Below, in pieces: positions 1-6,765 of a stretch of DNA of 11,055 bases (the stretch's first letter is position 1; each line of letters begins with the position of its first letter). The translations under genes were made by a program, and so were the position numbers. Source of the DNA: Nitrospirota bacterium (GTDB taxonomy: Bacteria > Nitrospirota > Nitrospiria > Nitrospirales > UBA8639); assembly GCA_003233615.1 (NCBI GenBank), contig QIMB01000065.1:1-11055 (forward strand). The letters are read 5' to 3'. The notes beneath the pieces were generated by a model, which made no database searches, was not told where the DNA came from, and worked only from the letters and a program-made list of their open reading frames with translations.

Positions 1-445
1 TTCCTATGTACATCAATTGTTTGTGCAGCTTTTTTTTGCGCCCAACTACTGCTTTTAGGACGATGGAGGAAGATGTCTTCTTTTCTGATGAGTGGGAATA
101 AGGATTCCTTTGATCCCGATTCCGTGAACATCGTTGAGTGTAGGGGTGGTATTTCAGGTCGCTTCGTTCGATGCTTGCGAGTTCCATGAGATTCGATAAG
201 CCAAGATAAAATCGTAGGTGTAGACCTGATAGGGAACTAATGTGAGATTGCGGATGAGAATATCTTTAACGAAGGCTGGTGTGCGTTGATCAAGTTCCAA
301 TTGTACGACGGAGCCGTACTGTCGTAAATCAACAATCAACGAGCTTCTGTGTGAGTCAAGTTTGCTGATGTGCTTTGAGAACAGTTGATGTGACTGTGTG
401 CCTGAATTCCACTTATGGTGCTTGCTCTCAATGGGACAACGGTCT
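1..445. other. Left-edge region without a secure gene
   Basis: This stretch lies downstream of the CCA nucleotidyltransferase on the minus strand. Two minus-strand frames stay open to the left edge: one from an ATG at 187 and another from an ATG at 131. Neither has a convincing ribosome binding site or a recognisable motif, so they may be chance or the start of a gene whose body lies outside the window. There is an 8-base T run at 30-37. No tRNA, terminator hairpin or repeat stands out. Confidence 0.4.
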
Positions 446-519
446 TTATGTACAATGCTCTTTGACCCATTTTTGTGCTTCATCCAGGTTGTGAATGTCT
501 CCATTGAGTTGTGCGTCAA
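154..519 (-). CDS. Doubtful small hypothetical protein (121 aa)
   Basis: This minus-strand frame is not recognised. Its only ATG lies inside the 3' end of the CCA nucleotidyltransferase gene, giving a 74-base out-of-frame overlap. The first 55 residues are rich in His, Lys, Ser and Thr and look like the shadow of the neighbouring frame. From about residue 58 onward the sequence looks more protein-like, with alternating hydrophobic and charged residues (for example LIVDLRQYGSVVQLELDQ). If real, it may start at a non-ATG codon after the CCA stop, such as the TTG of residue 60. There is no signal peptide or membrane segment. It could be a decayed fragment or a chance frame. Confidence 0.2.
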   Translation of the reverse strand: MTHNSMETFTTWMKHKNGSKSIVHKDRCPIESKHHKWNSGTQSHQLFSKHISKLDSHRSSLIVDLRQYGSVVQLELDQRTPAFVKDILIRNLTLVPYQVYTYDFILAYRISWNSQASNEAT

Positions 520-1840
520 AAACTAATCTGAGTATGTCGCCCATGTCAGGGCCAGGGGAAAATCCTAGAGCAAGCAAGTGTCGTCCTAACAGAATGGGGC
601 TTGGGCTTGAATGTTGAAGGTTGAGGTTGGCGGCAGCATCCATCATATGCTTCATATTTGCCGGCAGTCCTTTGGGTAGTGGAGGACGCCCACTATGGTC
701 GGCCTCGACCAAACGGCTGAGCATGTCAATTGTTTCCCCGGCAGCGGCGAGTGCCACGGACACCCTTCGCACATGACGCAGCGAATCTTGAAAGTCAATA
801 TGTGTGAGATGGTACCGACAGAGCGCAATCACACGTTCGATGATTCGTGAGGGAGTCCCGAGTCGAGTCAAAAAGGTGTGAAAGATTTCAACGGTGTCGC
901 AATGCCCGCGTGAGCGAATGCGATTGTCAATAATTTCCGTCGTCCCGGGCTTTCCCAGATCATGACACAGGGCTGAGAGGACCAAGGTTGTCCGATCATC
1001 TTCTGATAGCCTTTCGCGTTCGGCAATGAACGCCGCCTCATCTGTTACCAATAAGGTATGCGTCCAGACATCTCCTTCGGGATGAAACTCTGGATCTTGT
1101 TGACAACCAATCAAGGCGTCGAGTTCGGGGTACTTCTGGATCCACCCCGCGTCACGGAGAAATGCTAATCCGGCTGACGGCAAGACCGACTTGGCTGCCC
1201 ATTTGTACCATTCCCCCCAAATACGTTCGATCGGGAGAGTGTCATATTCTGACAGTAATTCATGGGACATGCGGAGTGTATCAGGGGCACCGACCAATGA
1301 ATATCTTCCGGCAAATTGGATGCCTCGAAGGACTCGAAGGGGGTCTTCTTGAAATTTTTCTGTGGTATGACGAAGAATCTTGTTCTCGAGATCATCACAA
1401 CCGTTGAATGGATCAAGGAGTTCCTGCGTGTCAGGGTTCCATGCCATGGCGTTTATCGTAAAGTCTCGGCGACTAGCCGCTTCTTGAATCGTCATCGAAG
1501 GATCTGAGTGAATATCAAACCCCTTGTGCCCTAACCCTCTTTTCGATTCTCGCCGGGGAAGAGCAATATCAATTGGCATGCCTTTGAGTTTGATGACACC
1601 AAAGGCTTCCCCTACCAAATCGAGAGAGAAGTGATTTGAAAGAATCTCAAGCAATTGGGTCGGTGATACGCCATAGACTTCAAGGTCAAAATCCTTGGGA
1701 GTCAGACCCAGGAGAGAGTCTCGGATGCTTCCTCCGACAATCAGGACCTGTCCGCCTACAGGTTTTATGACACGCATGATGTGAAAAAGTGTTTCTCGCA
1801 CGCTTGGGTCAACAATTTTTAAGGTAAATCGTGTGTTCAT
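446..1840 (-). CDS. cca: CCA tRNA nucleotidyltransferase / poly(A) polymerase family protein with HD domain
   Basis: This is a class II nucleotidyltransferase that adds or repairs the 3' CCA end of tRNA in the cytoplasm. The head domain carries GGSIRD at residues 36-41 and the catalytic DFD at 50-52. The conserved RRDFTINAM follows at 124-132, then DPFNG at 143-147 and EDPLRVLRG at 165-173, the family signature for nucleotide selection and tRNA binding. The C-terminal half holds an HD phosphohydrolase domain with WTHT, CHDLGKPG and a following GH. Of the known enzymes, E. coli CCA also has an HD domain with 2',3'-cyclic phosphodiesterase and phosphatase activity. The 464-residue length is normal. 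The ATG at 1840 has no clear Shine-Dalgarno. Sequence alone cannot separate a full CCA-adding enzyme from a dedicated A-adding, CC-adding or poly(A) enzyme. It is divergent from the MEMO-family gene and appears monocistronic. Confidence 0.93.
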   Translation of the reverse strand: MNTRFTLKIVDPSVRETLFHIMRVIKPVGGQVLIVGGSIRDSLLGLTPKDFDLEVYGVSPTQLLEILSNHFSLDLVGEAFGVIKLKGMPIDIALPRRESKRGLGHKGFDIHSDPSMTIQEAASRRDFTINAMAWNPDTQELLDPFNGCDDLENKILRHTTEKFQEDPLRVLRGIQFAGRYSLVGAPDTLRMSHELLSEYDTLPIERIWGEWYKWAAKSVLPSAGLAFLRDAGWIQKYPELDALIGCQQDPEFHPEGDVWTHTLLVTDEAAFIAERERLSEDDRTTLVLSALCHDLGKPGTTEIIDNRIRSRGHCDTVEIFHTFLTRLGTPSRIIERVIALCRYHLTHIDFQDSLRHVRRVSVALAAAGETIDMLSRLVEADHSGRPPLPKGLPANMKHMMDAAANLNLQHSSPSPILLGRHLLALGFSPGPDMGDILRLVFDAQLNGDIHNLDEAQKWVKEHCT

Positions 1841-1867
1841 CGTGATCGTCGAACAATTGAAAAAGAG

Positions 1868-1923
1868 GGCTAGTCTAGCCGTTGTGACACATCATCAAGG
1901 AATATGTCACGTCTAGACATGTC
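1868..1923. promoter_or_regulatory. Cluster of short palindromes in the divergent cca/amrB spacer
   Basis: Within 56 bases there are four dyad elements. GGCTA-GTC-TAGCC lies at 1868-1880. GTGACA at 1884-1889 pairs with TGTCAC at 1905-1910 across 15 bases. The 8-base palindromes GTCTAGAC (1911-1918) and GACATGTC (1916-1923) overlap each other. GTCTAG also occurs as a direct repeat at 1873-1878 and 1911-1916. The position between two divergent genes suits an operator, but no known regulator motif is recognised. Confidence 0.3.
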
Positions 1924-1989
1924 AATGGTTACTCTCTACATATAGATGCCCTGTTTTTTATCTGGCTTGCATGAGTTTAGCGGGATTGG

Positions 1990-2019
1990 TTGCGAGGCTA
2001 CTGAGGCCACCCGTATAAT
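1990..2019 (+). promoter_or_regulatory. Sigma-70-type promoter for the MEMO-family gene
   Basis: A perfect -10 box TATAAT lies at 2014-2019. TTGCGA at 1990-1995 matches the -35 consensus at four of six positions with an 18-base spacer. Predicted transcription would begin near 2026, about 26 bases before the ATG at 2052. Confidence 0.5.
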
Positions 2020-2051
2020 GAGTTTTTTGAGATATAGTTCTTTACATTCTT

Positions 2052-3338
2052 ATGACGATGGGATCTGCTATGAGTACTGAAGCTGTTGAAAAAGATGCGA
2101 AAAATTACCCGATTCTTAGGAACTTGCAATATTCCCCGCTGAAACAGGGAGATGAGCAATATATTGTGTTGTGGGACCCCACCGGGTTGTCTTCTGAAAA
2201 ACTCGTGTTGCCACTAAATTATTTCTACATTTTCCAATTTCTTGATGGCGAACATTCATTGGAGGAGGTAGGCGGGGAATACCTCAAAAAATACGGTGAA
2301 TTTATGATGCCGGATCGTCTGTCCAAATTGGTGGCCGATCTTGATGAGAAATTGTTTCTCGAAGGCGATCGTCTCAAACAGGTCCAAACGCAAGCTTTTG
2401 AAGCCTACAGAAAGCTTGATGCCAGGCCAATGGCGTTTGCCGGGAAACAATATGAGGCTGATCCGATCAAGTTACGTGAGCAGATCGAGGGGTTTTATGC
2501 TTCGAAGGAAGGGCCTGAGAAGGGGAAAGCGGAATGTGCAGGTCAAACGATTAGAGGCTTGGTGGCACCGAATTTCGAAATAAAAGATGCTGGCCCTATT
2601 TACGCGTGGGGCTATCAGGAGCTTCAGGAAGGACAGGTTCCTGACGTGTTTGTGTTGATTGGCACATGTCATGCCGGTCTTGAAGGAGGCATTGCCCTTA
2701 CAGATAAAGATTTTGAAACGCCGTTTGGGACCGTGCCGGTGAATCGTGCGATTCTCGATGCGATTCGGCAAGAAGCGGGGGAGACATTTTTTGCGGAAGA
2801 TATTTCCCATCTTCGCGAGCATAGCCTCGAATTACAATTGCCGTTTCTTCAACATGCTCTGGGTGAGGGGCGTGCCATCTCAATCGTGCCCATTCTCGTT
2901 GATTTTCCACCGGACACTCTCACGGGTGGAGAATATCAACAGCTTTTTCATCGAATCGATCAATTTTTAACGATCATCAAACGCGCCATTCAATCTAGTG
3001 GTCAACAGGTGTGTGTGATCGGTAGCGCGAATTTGGCGCATATTGGAATTCGCTATGGCGACAAAACTCCGCCCACTGATTTCTCCTTTCACAAGTGCAT
3101 GCAAACAGATTTGGAGATGCTGAAGAAGGTTGAGGAAGCCGACCCGGAAGGCTTTGCAGAATTTATTTTGAAAGAGGGCAATCACCGTCGGATTTTAGGA
3201 TTTTCCGTGATTTTTACACTCATGAAGCTGTTGCAACGCGATGGGGAAGAGCTAAAAGGGCAGGTGCTACGCTATGATCGAGGTATCACAGATCAATTTA
3301 ATTCTACTGTGACCTATGCCAGTATTGCGTTTGTGTAA
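2052..3338 (+). CDS. amrB: MEMO-family protein (AmmeMemoRadiSam system protein B) with PqqD-like N-terminal domain
   Basis: The C-terminal two thirds (about residues 165-428) is a MEMO domain. It shows the family blocks GLVAPN (169-174), GTCHAG (204-209), TPFGTVPVN (223-231), EHSLELQLPFLQ (256-267), IVPILV and the SANLAHIG block at 325-332. MEMO proteins resemble dioxygenase folds. In prokaryotes they co-occur with AMMECR1 and a radical SAM protein, and the system's function is unknown. Two residues that form the MEMO metal site appear replaced: the first His by Asn174 and the Cys by Ala329, while His207 and His257 remain. Residues 19-108 form an extra domain with a PqqD-like pattern (hydrophobic helix, FLDGEHSLEEV, a helical stretch, then a DLDEKLFLEGD ending). 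No partner gene lies nearby. Starts at 2052, 2058 and 2070 are all possible; 2070 (MSTEAVEKD) is attractive. The family call is strong and the function is unknown. Confidence 0.88.
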   Translation: MTMGSAMSTEAVEKDAKNYPILRNLQYSPLKQGDEQYIVLWDPTGLSSEKLVLPLNYFYIFQFLDGEHSLEEVGGEYLKKYGEFMMPDRLSKLVADLDEKLFLEGDRLKQVQTQAFEAYRKLDARPMAFAGKQYEADPIKLREQIEGFYASKEGPEKGKAECAGQTIRGLVAPNFEIKDAGPIYAWGYQELQEGQVPDVFVLIGTCHAGLEGGIALTDKDFETPFGTVPVNRAILDAIRQEAGETFFAEDISHLREHSLELQLPFLQHALGEGRAISIVPILVDFPPDTLTGGEYQQLFHRIDQFLTIIKRAIQSSGQQVCVIGSANLAHIGIRYGDKTPPTDFSFHKCMQTDLEMLKKVEEADPEGFAEFILKEGNHRRILGFSVIFTLMKLLQRDGEELKGQVLRYDRGITDQFNSTVTYASIAFV

Positions 3339-3363
3339 GGGTGCTGTTGAACATCTTTTTCTT

Positions 3364-3435
3364 TGTCATACCCGCGAAGGCAGGTATCCAGTACATCACA
3401 CATAATTCTGGATTTATGTTTTCACGGGAATGACA
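3364..3435. repeat. MITE/REP-like imperfect inverted repeat of the GTCATTCCCGCG type
   Basis: The arms 3364-3391 and 3408-3435 are each 28 bases and pair at 21 positions, with a 16-base loop. The ends are exact: TGTCAT on the left and ATGACA on the right, followed inward by CCCG and its complement. The left arm resembles the dispersed element beginning GTCATTCCCGCGAA found in many Gram-negative genomes. The element sits between two convergent genes, where it may also act as a bidirectional transcription stop. The right arm has diverged more than the left, so this is probably an old copy. Confidence 0.7.
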
Positions 3436-3517
3436 AATATGGAAGCAAAAGATTTCGTGGTTCACAAATCACTGATTTCTTTGCCGATGCTTCTCACATG
3501 TCCCTTTTCACTGTCAG

Positions 3518-4069
3518 TTATTCTTCCCCTCGAATGGTCATTTTCACAGGGGCCAAGGGGTTGTCCCGATCGTCGCGTGCCCCTGCGACGATTTGATCCA
3601 CCACATCCATTCCTTTCACCACTTTTCCGAACACTGAATACGTACGATCGAGGCTACCCTGGTCTTCCACGCAAATGAAAAATTGCGAACCACTATCGCT
3701 GATGTCACGAGTGGACTCTTCAGAACGGGGCACTTTTGCCATGGACACCGAACCTCGGCGATGAGGGCGGTTGCTGGTTTCCGGGGGTAGAGTAAAGCCT
3801 GGCCCACCGGTCCCGTGGAGACTACGATTGGGTTCCTTGCTCAGTGGATCACCTCCCTGAATCAAGAATCCAGGGATGACTCGATGAAACGCGGTGCCAT
3901 CGAAGAATTGCAACTTCGCAAGATTCAAAAAGCTTTCGACATGGCGCGGAGCATCGTCTGTGAAAAATCGGATTTCTATGTCCCCCAATGCGGTGGAAAT
4001 CACTGCCTTAGGGTTTTTCTTTTGGAATTGAAAGGAAGGTGGTGTCGACACGGTGAGCCACTGTACCAA
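3518..4069 (-). CDS. Cyclophilin-type peptidyl-prolyl cis-trans isomerase
   Basis: The protein catalyses cis-trans isomerisation of Xaa-Pro bonds during protein folding. The cyclophilin core runs from about residue 21 to the end, with LGDIEIRFF (28-36), the catalytic block FHRVIPGFLIQGGDP (61-75, containing Arg63, Phe68 and Gln71), RRGSVSMAKV, GSQFFICVED and YSVFGKVVKGMDVVD. No signal peptide is seen, so it is probably cytoplasmic. No in-frame ATG exists: a stop lies at 4103-4105, and the choices are TTG at 4069 or GTG at 4051, neither with a good ribosome binding site. An out-of-frame ATG at 4086 could mean a frameshift near the start. The gene follows the glycosyltransferase by 73 bases on the same strand and may share its transcript. 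Confidence 0.92.
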   Translation of the reverse strand: MVQWLTVSTPPSFQFQKKNPKAVISTALGDIEIRFFTDDAPRHVESFLNLAKLQFFDGTAFHRVIPGFLIQGGDPLSKEPNRSLHGTGGPGFTLPPETSNRPHRRGSVSMAKVPRSEESTRDISDSGSQFFICVEDQGSLDRTYSVFGKVVKGMDVVDQIVAGARDDRDNPLAPVKMTIRGEE

Positions 4070-4142
4070 GTGTCTGTAAAGGTCATCAACCCTGAATGAA
4101 TTTTATGAAAAAATGTAAGAAAACGTGTTGACAGACAGGGAT

Positions 4143-5444
4143 TTACCGATGCTTGTTGGGGAGGGGAGATGAAAAAACCTTGTCCATCATGTGTTCTATC
4201 AGAATACAGGTCTCCTCAAGTGGGTCTTTTTCCTTGAAAAAATCTCTAATGGCGTAGCATGCGATGGGCACTTCTGTGGATGCAATTAAGTCTTCAAGCA
4301 CATGAATAATCTTTCTCGCATGAAATAATCCTCGCGAAATAGTCCGGCCACCGCCTAATTTTTCAATACGGGCCCCGTTATCAAACTGATCAAAGGCGTA
4401 TGGCTGAATGAGTTGGGGAATGCCGGCTCGCAAAGCTTGAGAACAGGTGCCAATGCCTCCATGATGAATGAGGGCAGCAGAATGTGGAAGAAGTTGGCTC
4501 AGTGGAGCGTACGAAAAATGCATGATATGAGGAGGCAACGGTTGAGGAAGTTGCTCAGGATAACGAGTGAGAAAGATGCCGGGTCGATTCATGGCTTTGC
4601 AGGCTTTGGCAGCCTCTGCAAAAAATGGCGCTCCATGTTTATTGGCTGAGCCTGGCGTGAAGACGAATGGTTTGGGATGTGTCTCGATAAATTGTTGAAT
4701 CGTTGTTGGTAGATCAGAATCTGCTGCATCGTCATATAAAGGGAATCCAGTCAGGACGGTTGATGGTGGCCAGTCTGGTTGAGAGGTTGCAAACCATTCC
4801 GGAAACAGGCCGAGTACCAAGTCAGGAGAATGTAACCATGTATGAAAGATGCGTGACACAGGGGGTAGCCCGAGTTCCCGGCGAAAACGATTGAGTTTTG
4901 GCTTTACAATAGGATCGATGACTAGGTGATCGATCAGTTTCCAGATACCCTGTTTGAAAGGGACCGGTAGCCAATCAGGAAGAGGTAGTCCAGGCATTCG
5001 TGGCGCTTGGTAGGCTGAGTGAAAGACACCGGGAGAAAAATGAACAGTGACAAGAGGTACATGATGCGTTTCTTGCGCCAGGCGTGCCACGAACCCGAGT
5101 GTGGAACTGATGAGTATGGTCTTTCCAGGCACGATGTGGGAGCAGAGGAGCTGGTAAGCCTCCTGCAAAGGACCAGACATCATCCGTTTCATAATAACTC
5201 GCCAGCCTTTGTGCGGATGCCATAAATCTGGATGATTAGCCACTGCATCGTATTCTTCAGCCGAGCCCATGGCGATAAAGTTCAACCCTGCGTGTTGCAC
5301 GAGATTGGTGAAATGACCGTTCGTGAAAAATGTGACGTCATGCCTACGAGAACGAAGCTCACGACCGAGTCCAACAAGAGGAAGTACATCTCCGTAACTT
5401 CCTACTGCCACAATGAGAATGTTCATAGAGATTCTGTGGTTCAC
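4143..5444 (-). CDS. RhlB-like GT1-family glycosyltransferase
   Basis: This is a two-domain GT-B glycosyltransferase that transfers a sugar from a nucleotide donor to a small, probably lipidic, acceptor. The N-terminal domain opens with ILIVAVGSYGDVLPLVGLG, the acceptor-side signature. The C-terminal domain has the donor-binding block HHGGIGTCSQALRAGIPQ followed by DQFDNGARIEKLGGG. As I remember the sequence, the middle part (IFHTWLHSP, LFPEWFA, DWPPS, TGFPLYDD) matches Pseudomonas rhamnosyltransferase RhlB closely. RhlB adds rhamnose to 3-(3-hydroxyalkanoyloxy)alkanoate, but no RhlA is present here, so the acceptor is unknown. The GTG start at 5444 overlaps the upstream stop as GTGA. The ATG at 5426 gives the start expected from RhlB. 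Neither has a strong Shine-Dalgarno, so coupling to the upstream gene is likely. Family confidence is high; substrate is unknown. Confidence 0.87.
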   Translation of the reverse strand: MNHRISMNILIVAVGSYGDVLPLVGLGRELRSRRHDVTFFTNGHFTNLVQHAGLNFIAMGSAEEYDAVANHPDLWHPHKGWRVIMKRMMSGPLQEAYQLLCSHIVPGKTILISSTLGFVARLAQETHHVPLVTVHFSPGVFHSAYQAPRMPGLPLPDWLPVPFKQGIWKLIDHLVIDPIVKPKLNRFRRELGLPPVSRIFHTWLHSPDLVLGLFPEWFATSQPDWPPSTVLTGFPLYDDAADSDLPTTIQQFIETHPKPFVFTPGSANKHGAPFFAEAAKACKAMNRPGIFLTRYPEQLPQPLPPHIMHFSYAPLSQLLPHSAALIHHGGIGTCSQALRAGIPQLIQPYAFDQFDNGARIEKLGGGRTISRGLFHARKIIHVLEDLIASTEVPIACYAIRDFFKEKDPLEETCILIEHMMDKVFSSPLPNKHR

Positions 5445-5770
5445 GAACCTTGGTAGGCCGTATCCGCAAAGAAGAGATTATTGGTTTGCCACCGTTTGAG
5501 CCGGCAAAACGCCCAAGGCATATAGAGACCACATGTAATGATTGTCAGCGCCATAATCAGGATCCAGTTCCAAAAGAACCCAAATCCTGTTCCATGAAAG
5601 GCAAGCTGGCGGTTGCTGACAAAGGTGTGTTCCGAAATCCACCGTTGTTGCGCTGAAAAGGCCCATGGGAAAAACAGGCCGAAGGTGATGAGGGTGAGAA
5701 CCCATGTCCATACAAACAACCACAAGTAACTCAATCCTGTTCCGCGAAAATCAAACAGCCTTTCATGCAT
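5441..5770 (-). CDS. Small DUF898 (YjgN)-like membrane protein made of two 50-residue repeats
   Basis: The 109-residue protein has two membrane segments (about 15-38 and 65-88). Each is followed by a PWAF turn and an Arg-Trp pair. The halves align without gaps at an offset of exactly 50: FxGTG at 8-12 and 58-62, LT-IT-GL at 25-32 and 75-82, PWAF at 35-38 and 85-88, RW at 43-44 and 93-94. The motif set (F-x-GTG, LTxITxGxxxPWA) is that of DUF898/YjgN, a bacterial inner-membrane family of unknown function usually much longer. The ATG at 5770 has a good ribosome binding site, GAGGTG at 5775-5780. Its stop overlaps the glycosyltransferase start, so it probably heads that operon. A role in envelope or glycolipid handling is inference from that linkage. 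Confidence 0.8.
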   Translation of the reverse strand: MHERLFDFRGTGLSYLWLFVWTWVLTLITFGLFFPWAFSAQQRWISEHTFVSNRQLAFHGTGFGFFWNWILIMALTIITCGLYMPWAFCRLKRWQTNNLFFADTAYQGS

Positions 5771-5984
5771 TTCTCACCTCGTGTAGAAGTTATTCCTGGG
5801 TTCATAAGAATGGGAATACCTGTAGCGCCATCTTTTTGATTGGATATTCTCCTATTGGCACAATGGTCATAGGTCCGCTGTGTATTGACCTTTTCATGGG
5901 AGTCATATTAGCGTACCAGATGTATATGTTATCTGGAACATTGGGAATCTGGACAGACCTTCTCGTTATTCACCAGCATTCTGC

Positions 5985-5990
5985 AGGAGG
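5985..5990 (+). promoter_or_regulatory. Strong Shine-Dalgarno for elbB
   Basis: AGGAGG lies five bases before the ATG at 5996 and fixes that start. The 225-base spacer upstream, shared with the divergent DUF898-like gene, contains only a weak promoter candidate (TTGACC at 5885-5890 and TATTAG at 5906-5911, with a short 15-base spacer). Confidence 0.7.
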
Positions 5991-5995
5991 AAATT

Positions 5996-6649
5996 ATGAA
6001 AAAAGTTGCTGTTATTCTTTCAGGTTGTGGCTTTCTAGATGGAGCTGAAATTACGGAAGCCGTGAGCACCCTTATTGCCATTGGGCAGAATGGCGCGCAG
6101 TATAAAGCGTTTGCACCCAATAAAGACGTGGCTGAGACTAATCATCTCACGCAAAAGACTACGGGCGAACAGCGGAATGCCTTGCAAGAGGCAGCCCGTA
6201 TAGCGCGGGGTGACGTTCAATCCCTAGAGGAGCTCAGAGCGCAAGATTTCGATGCATTGGCTTTCCCTGGTGGATTTGGCGCGGCGCTGCATCTCTGCAA
6301 TTTTGCCGAGAAGGGAAGTGGAGGCGACATTGATCCACAGGTCGTCAGAATTCTGAAAGAATTTAGCGAGAGTCGCAAGCCGATTGCGGCGATTTGTATT
6401 GCCCCGGCAATTATGGCGCTGGCGTTTGGCAAGAAAGGGATCACTGTGACGATTGGTGACGATGCCGGGACTGCATCTGAAATAGAAAAGACTGGTGCCA
6501 CACATCAAAATTGTGCGGTCGAAAAATTTATCGTGGATCAGAACAATCGAGTCATTACAACCCCGGCATATATGTATGGCTCAGCCCAACCTCACCAAAT
6601 TTTTGCGGGCGTGAGCGGGGCCATAGCAGAGCTCATCAAGATGGCTTAG
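5996..6649 (+). CDS. elbB: ElbB, DJ-1/PfpI-superfamily glyoxalase-like protein
   Basis: This 217-residue protein matches E. coli ElbB along its length and belongs to the class I glutamine amidotransferase-like DJ-1/PfpI fold. Signature blocks are VILSGCGFLDGAEITEAV (6-23), NHLT (49-52), RNALQEAARIARG (60-72), FPGGFGAA (90-97), the nucleophile elbow AICIAPA with Cys134, and TTPAYMYG near the C-terminus. E. coli ElbB was first linked to isoprenoid synthesis by genetics and later reported to have glyoxalase activity on glyoxal; its physiological role is not settled. Glu18 and Cys134, the expected catalytic pair, are present. The length is normal, there is no signal peptide, and the protein should be cytoplasmic. 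It is apparently monocistronic, divergent from the DUF898-like gene and convergent with the DUF454 gene. Confidence 0.93.
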   Translation: MKKVAVILSGCGFLDGAEITEAVSTLIAIGQNGAQYKAFAPNKDVAETNHLTQKTTGEQRNALQEAARIARGDVQSLEELRAQDFDALAFPGGFGAALHLCNFAEKGSGGDIDPQVVRILKEFSESRKPIAAICIAPAIMALAFGKKGITVTIGDDAGTASEIEKTGATHQNCAVEKFIVDQNNRVITTPAYMYGSAQPHQIFAGVSGAIAELIKMA

Positions 6650-6730
6650 GGCCATGCGACATAATAATTTTCCATTTTCTTCTCCCATCTTTACGCCAGC
6701 TTAGTCCGACCTTTACTCGCACAATCCTCA

Positions 6731-6749
6731 GCGTAGGCCTTTGCTACGC
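6731..6749. terminator. Hairpin between convergent elbB and DUF454 genes
   Basis: GCGTAG at 6731-6736 pairs perfectly with CTACGC at 6744-6749 across a 7-base loop. Outer CA/TG pairing can extend it over a one-base bulge. There is no T-tract on either strand, so it is not a classic intrinsic terminator, but its place between two gene ends suggests a role in 3'-end formation. Confidence 0.35.
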
Positions 6750-6765
6750 CTGCGGGTGTGCTCCC

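Noticed and set aside
30..37. T8 tract as a terminator or slippage site
   Set aside because: No adjoining hairpin is visible and no secure gene contains it.
1..187. Minus-strand frames open to the left edge from ATG at 187 and ATG at 131
   Set aside because: Two different frames are open over the same bases, neither has a ribosome binding site, and both are strongly basic or polar with no recognisable motif. Not enough to call a gene.
1162..1507. Plus- and minus-strand frames of 60-85 codons inside cca
   Set aside because: They lie wholly within a clearly coding gene and show no independent motifs or ribosome binding sites.
1841..2051. Possible RiPP precursor peptide near the PqqD-like MEMO gene
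   Set aside because: I looked in both flanking spacers for a short frame with a ribosome binding site and a core peptide, and saw none.
4143..5444. Rhamnolipid operon
   Set aside because: The glycosyltransferase resembles RhlB, but no RhlA acyltransferase or quorum-sensing gene is present, so the product cannot be named.
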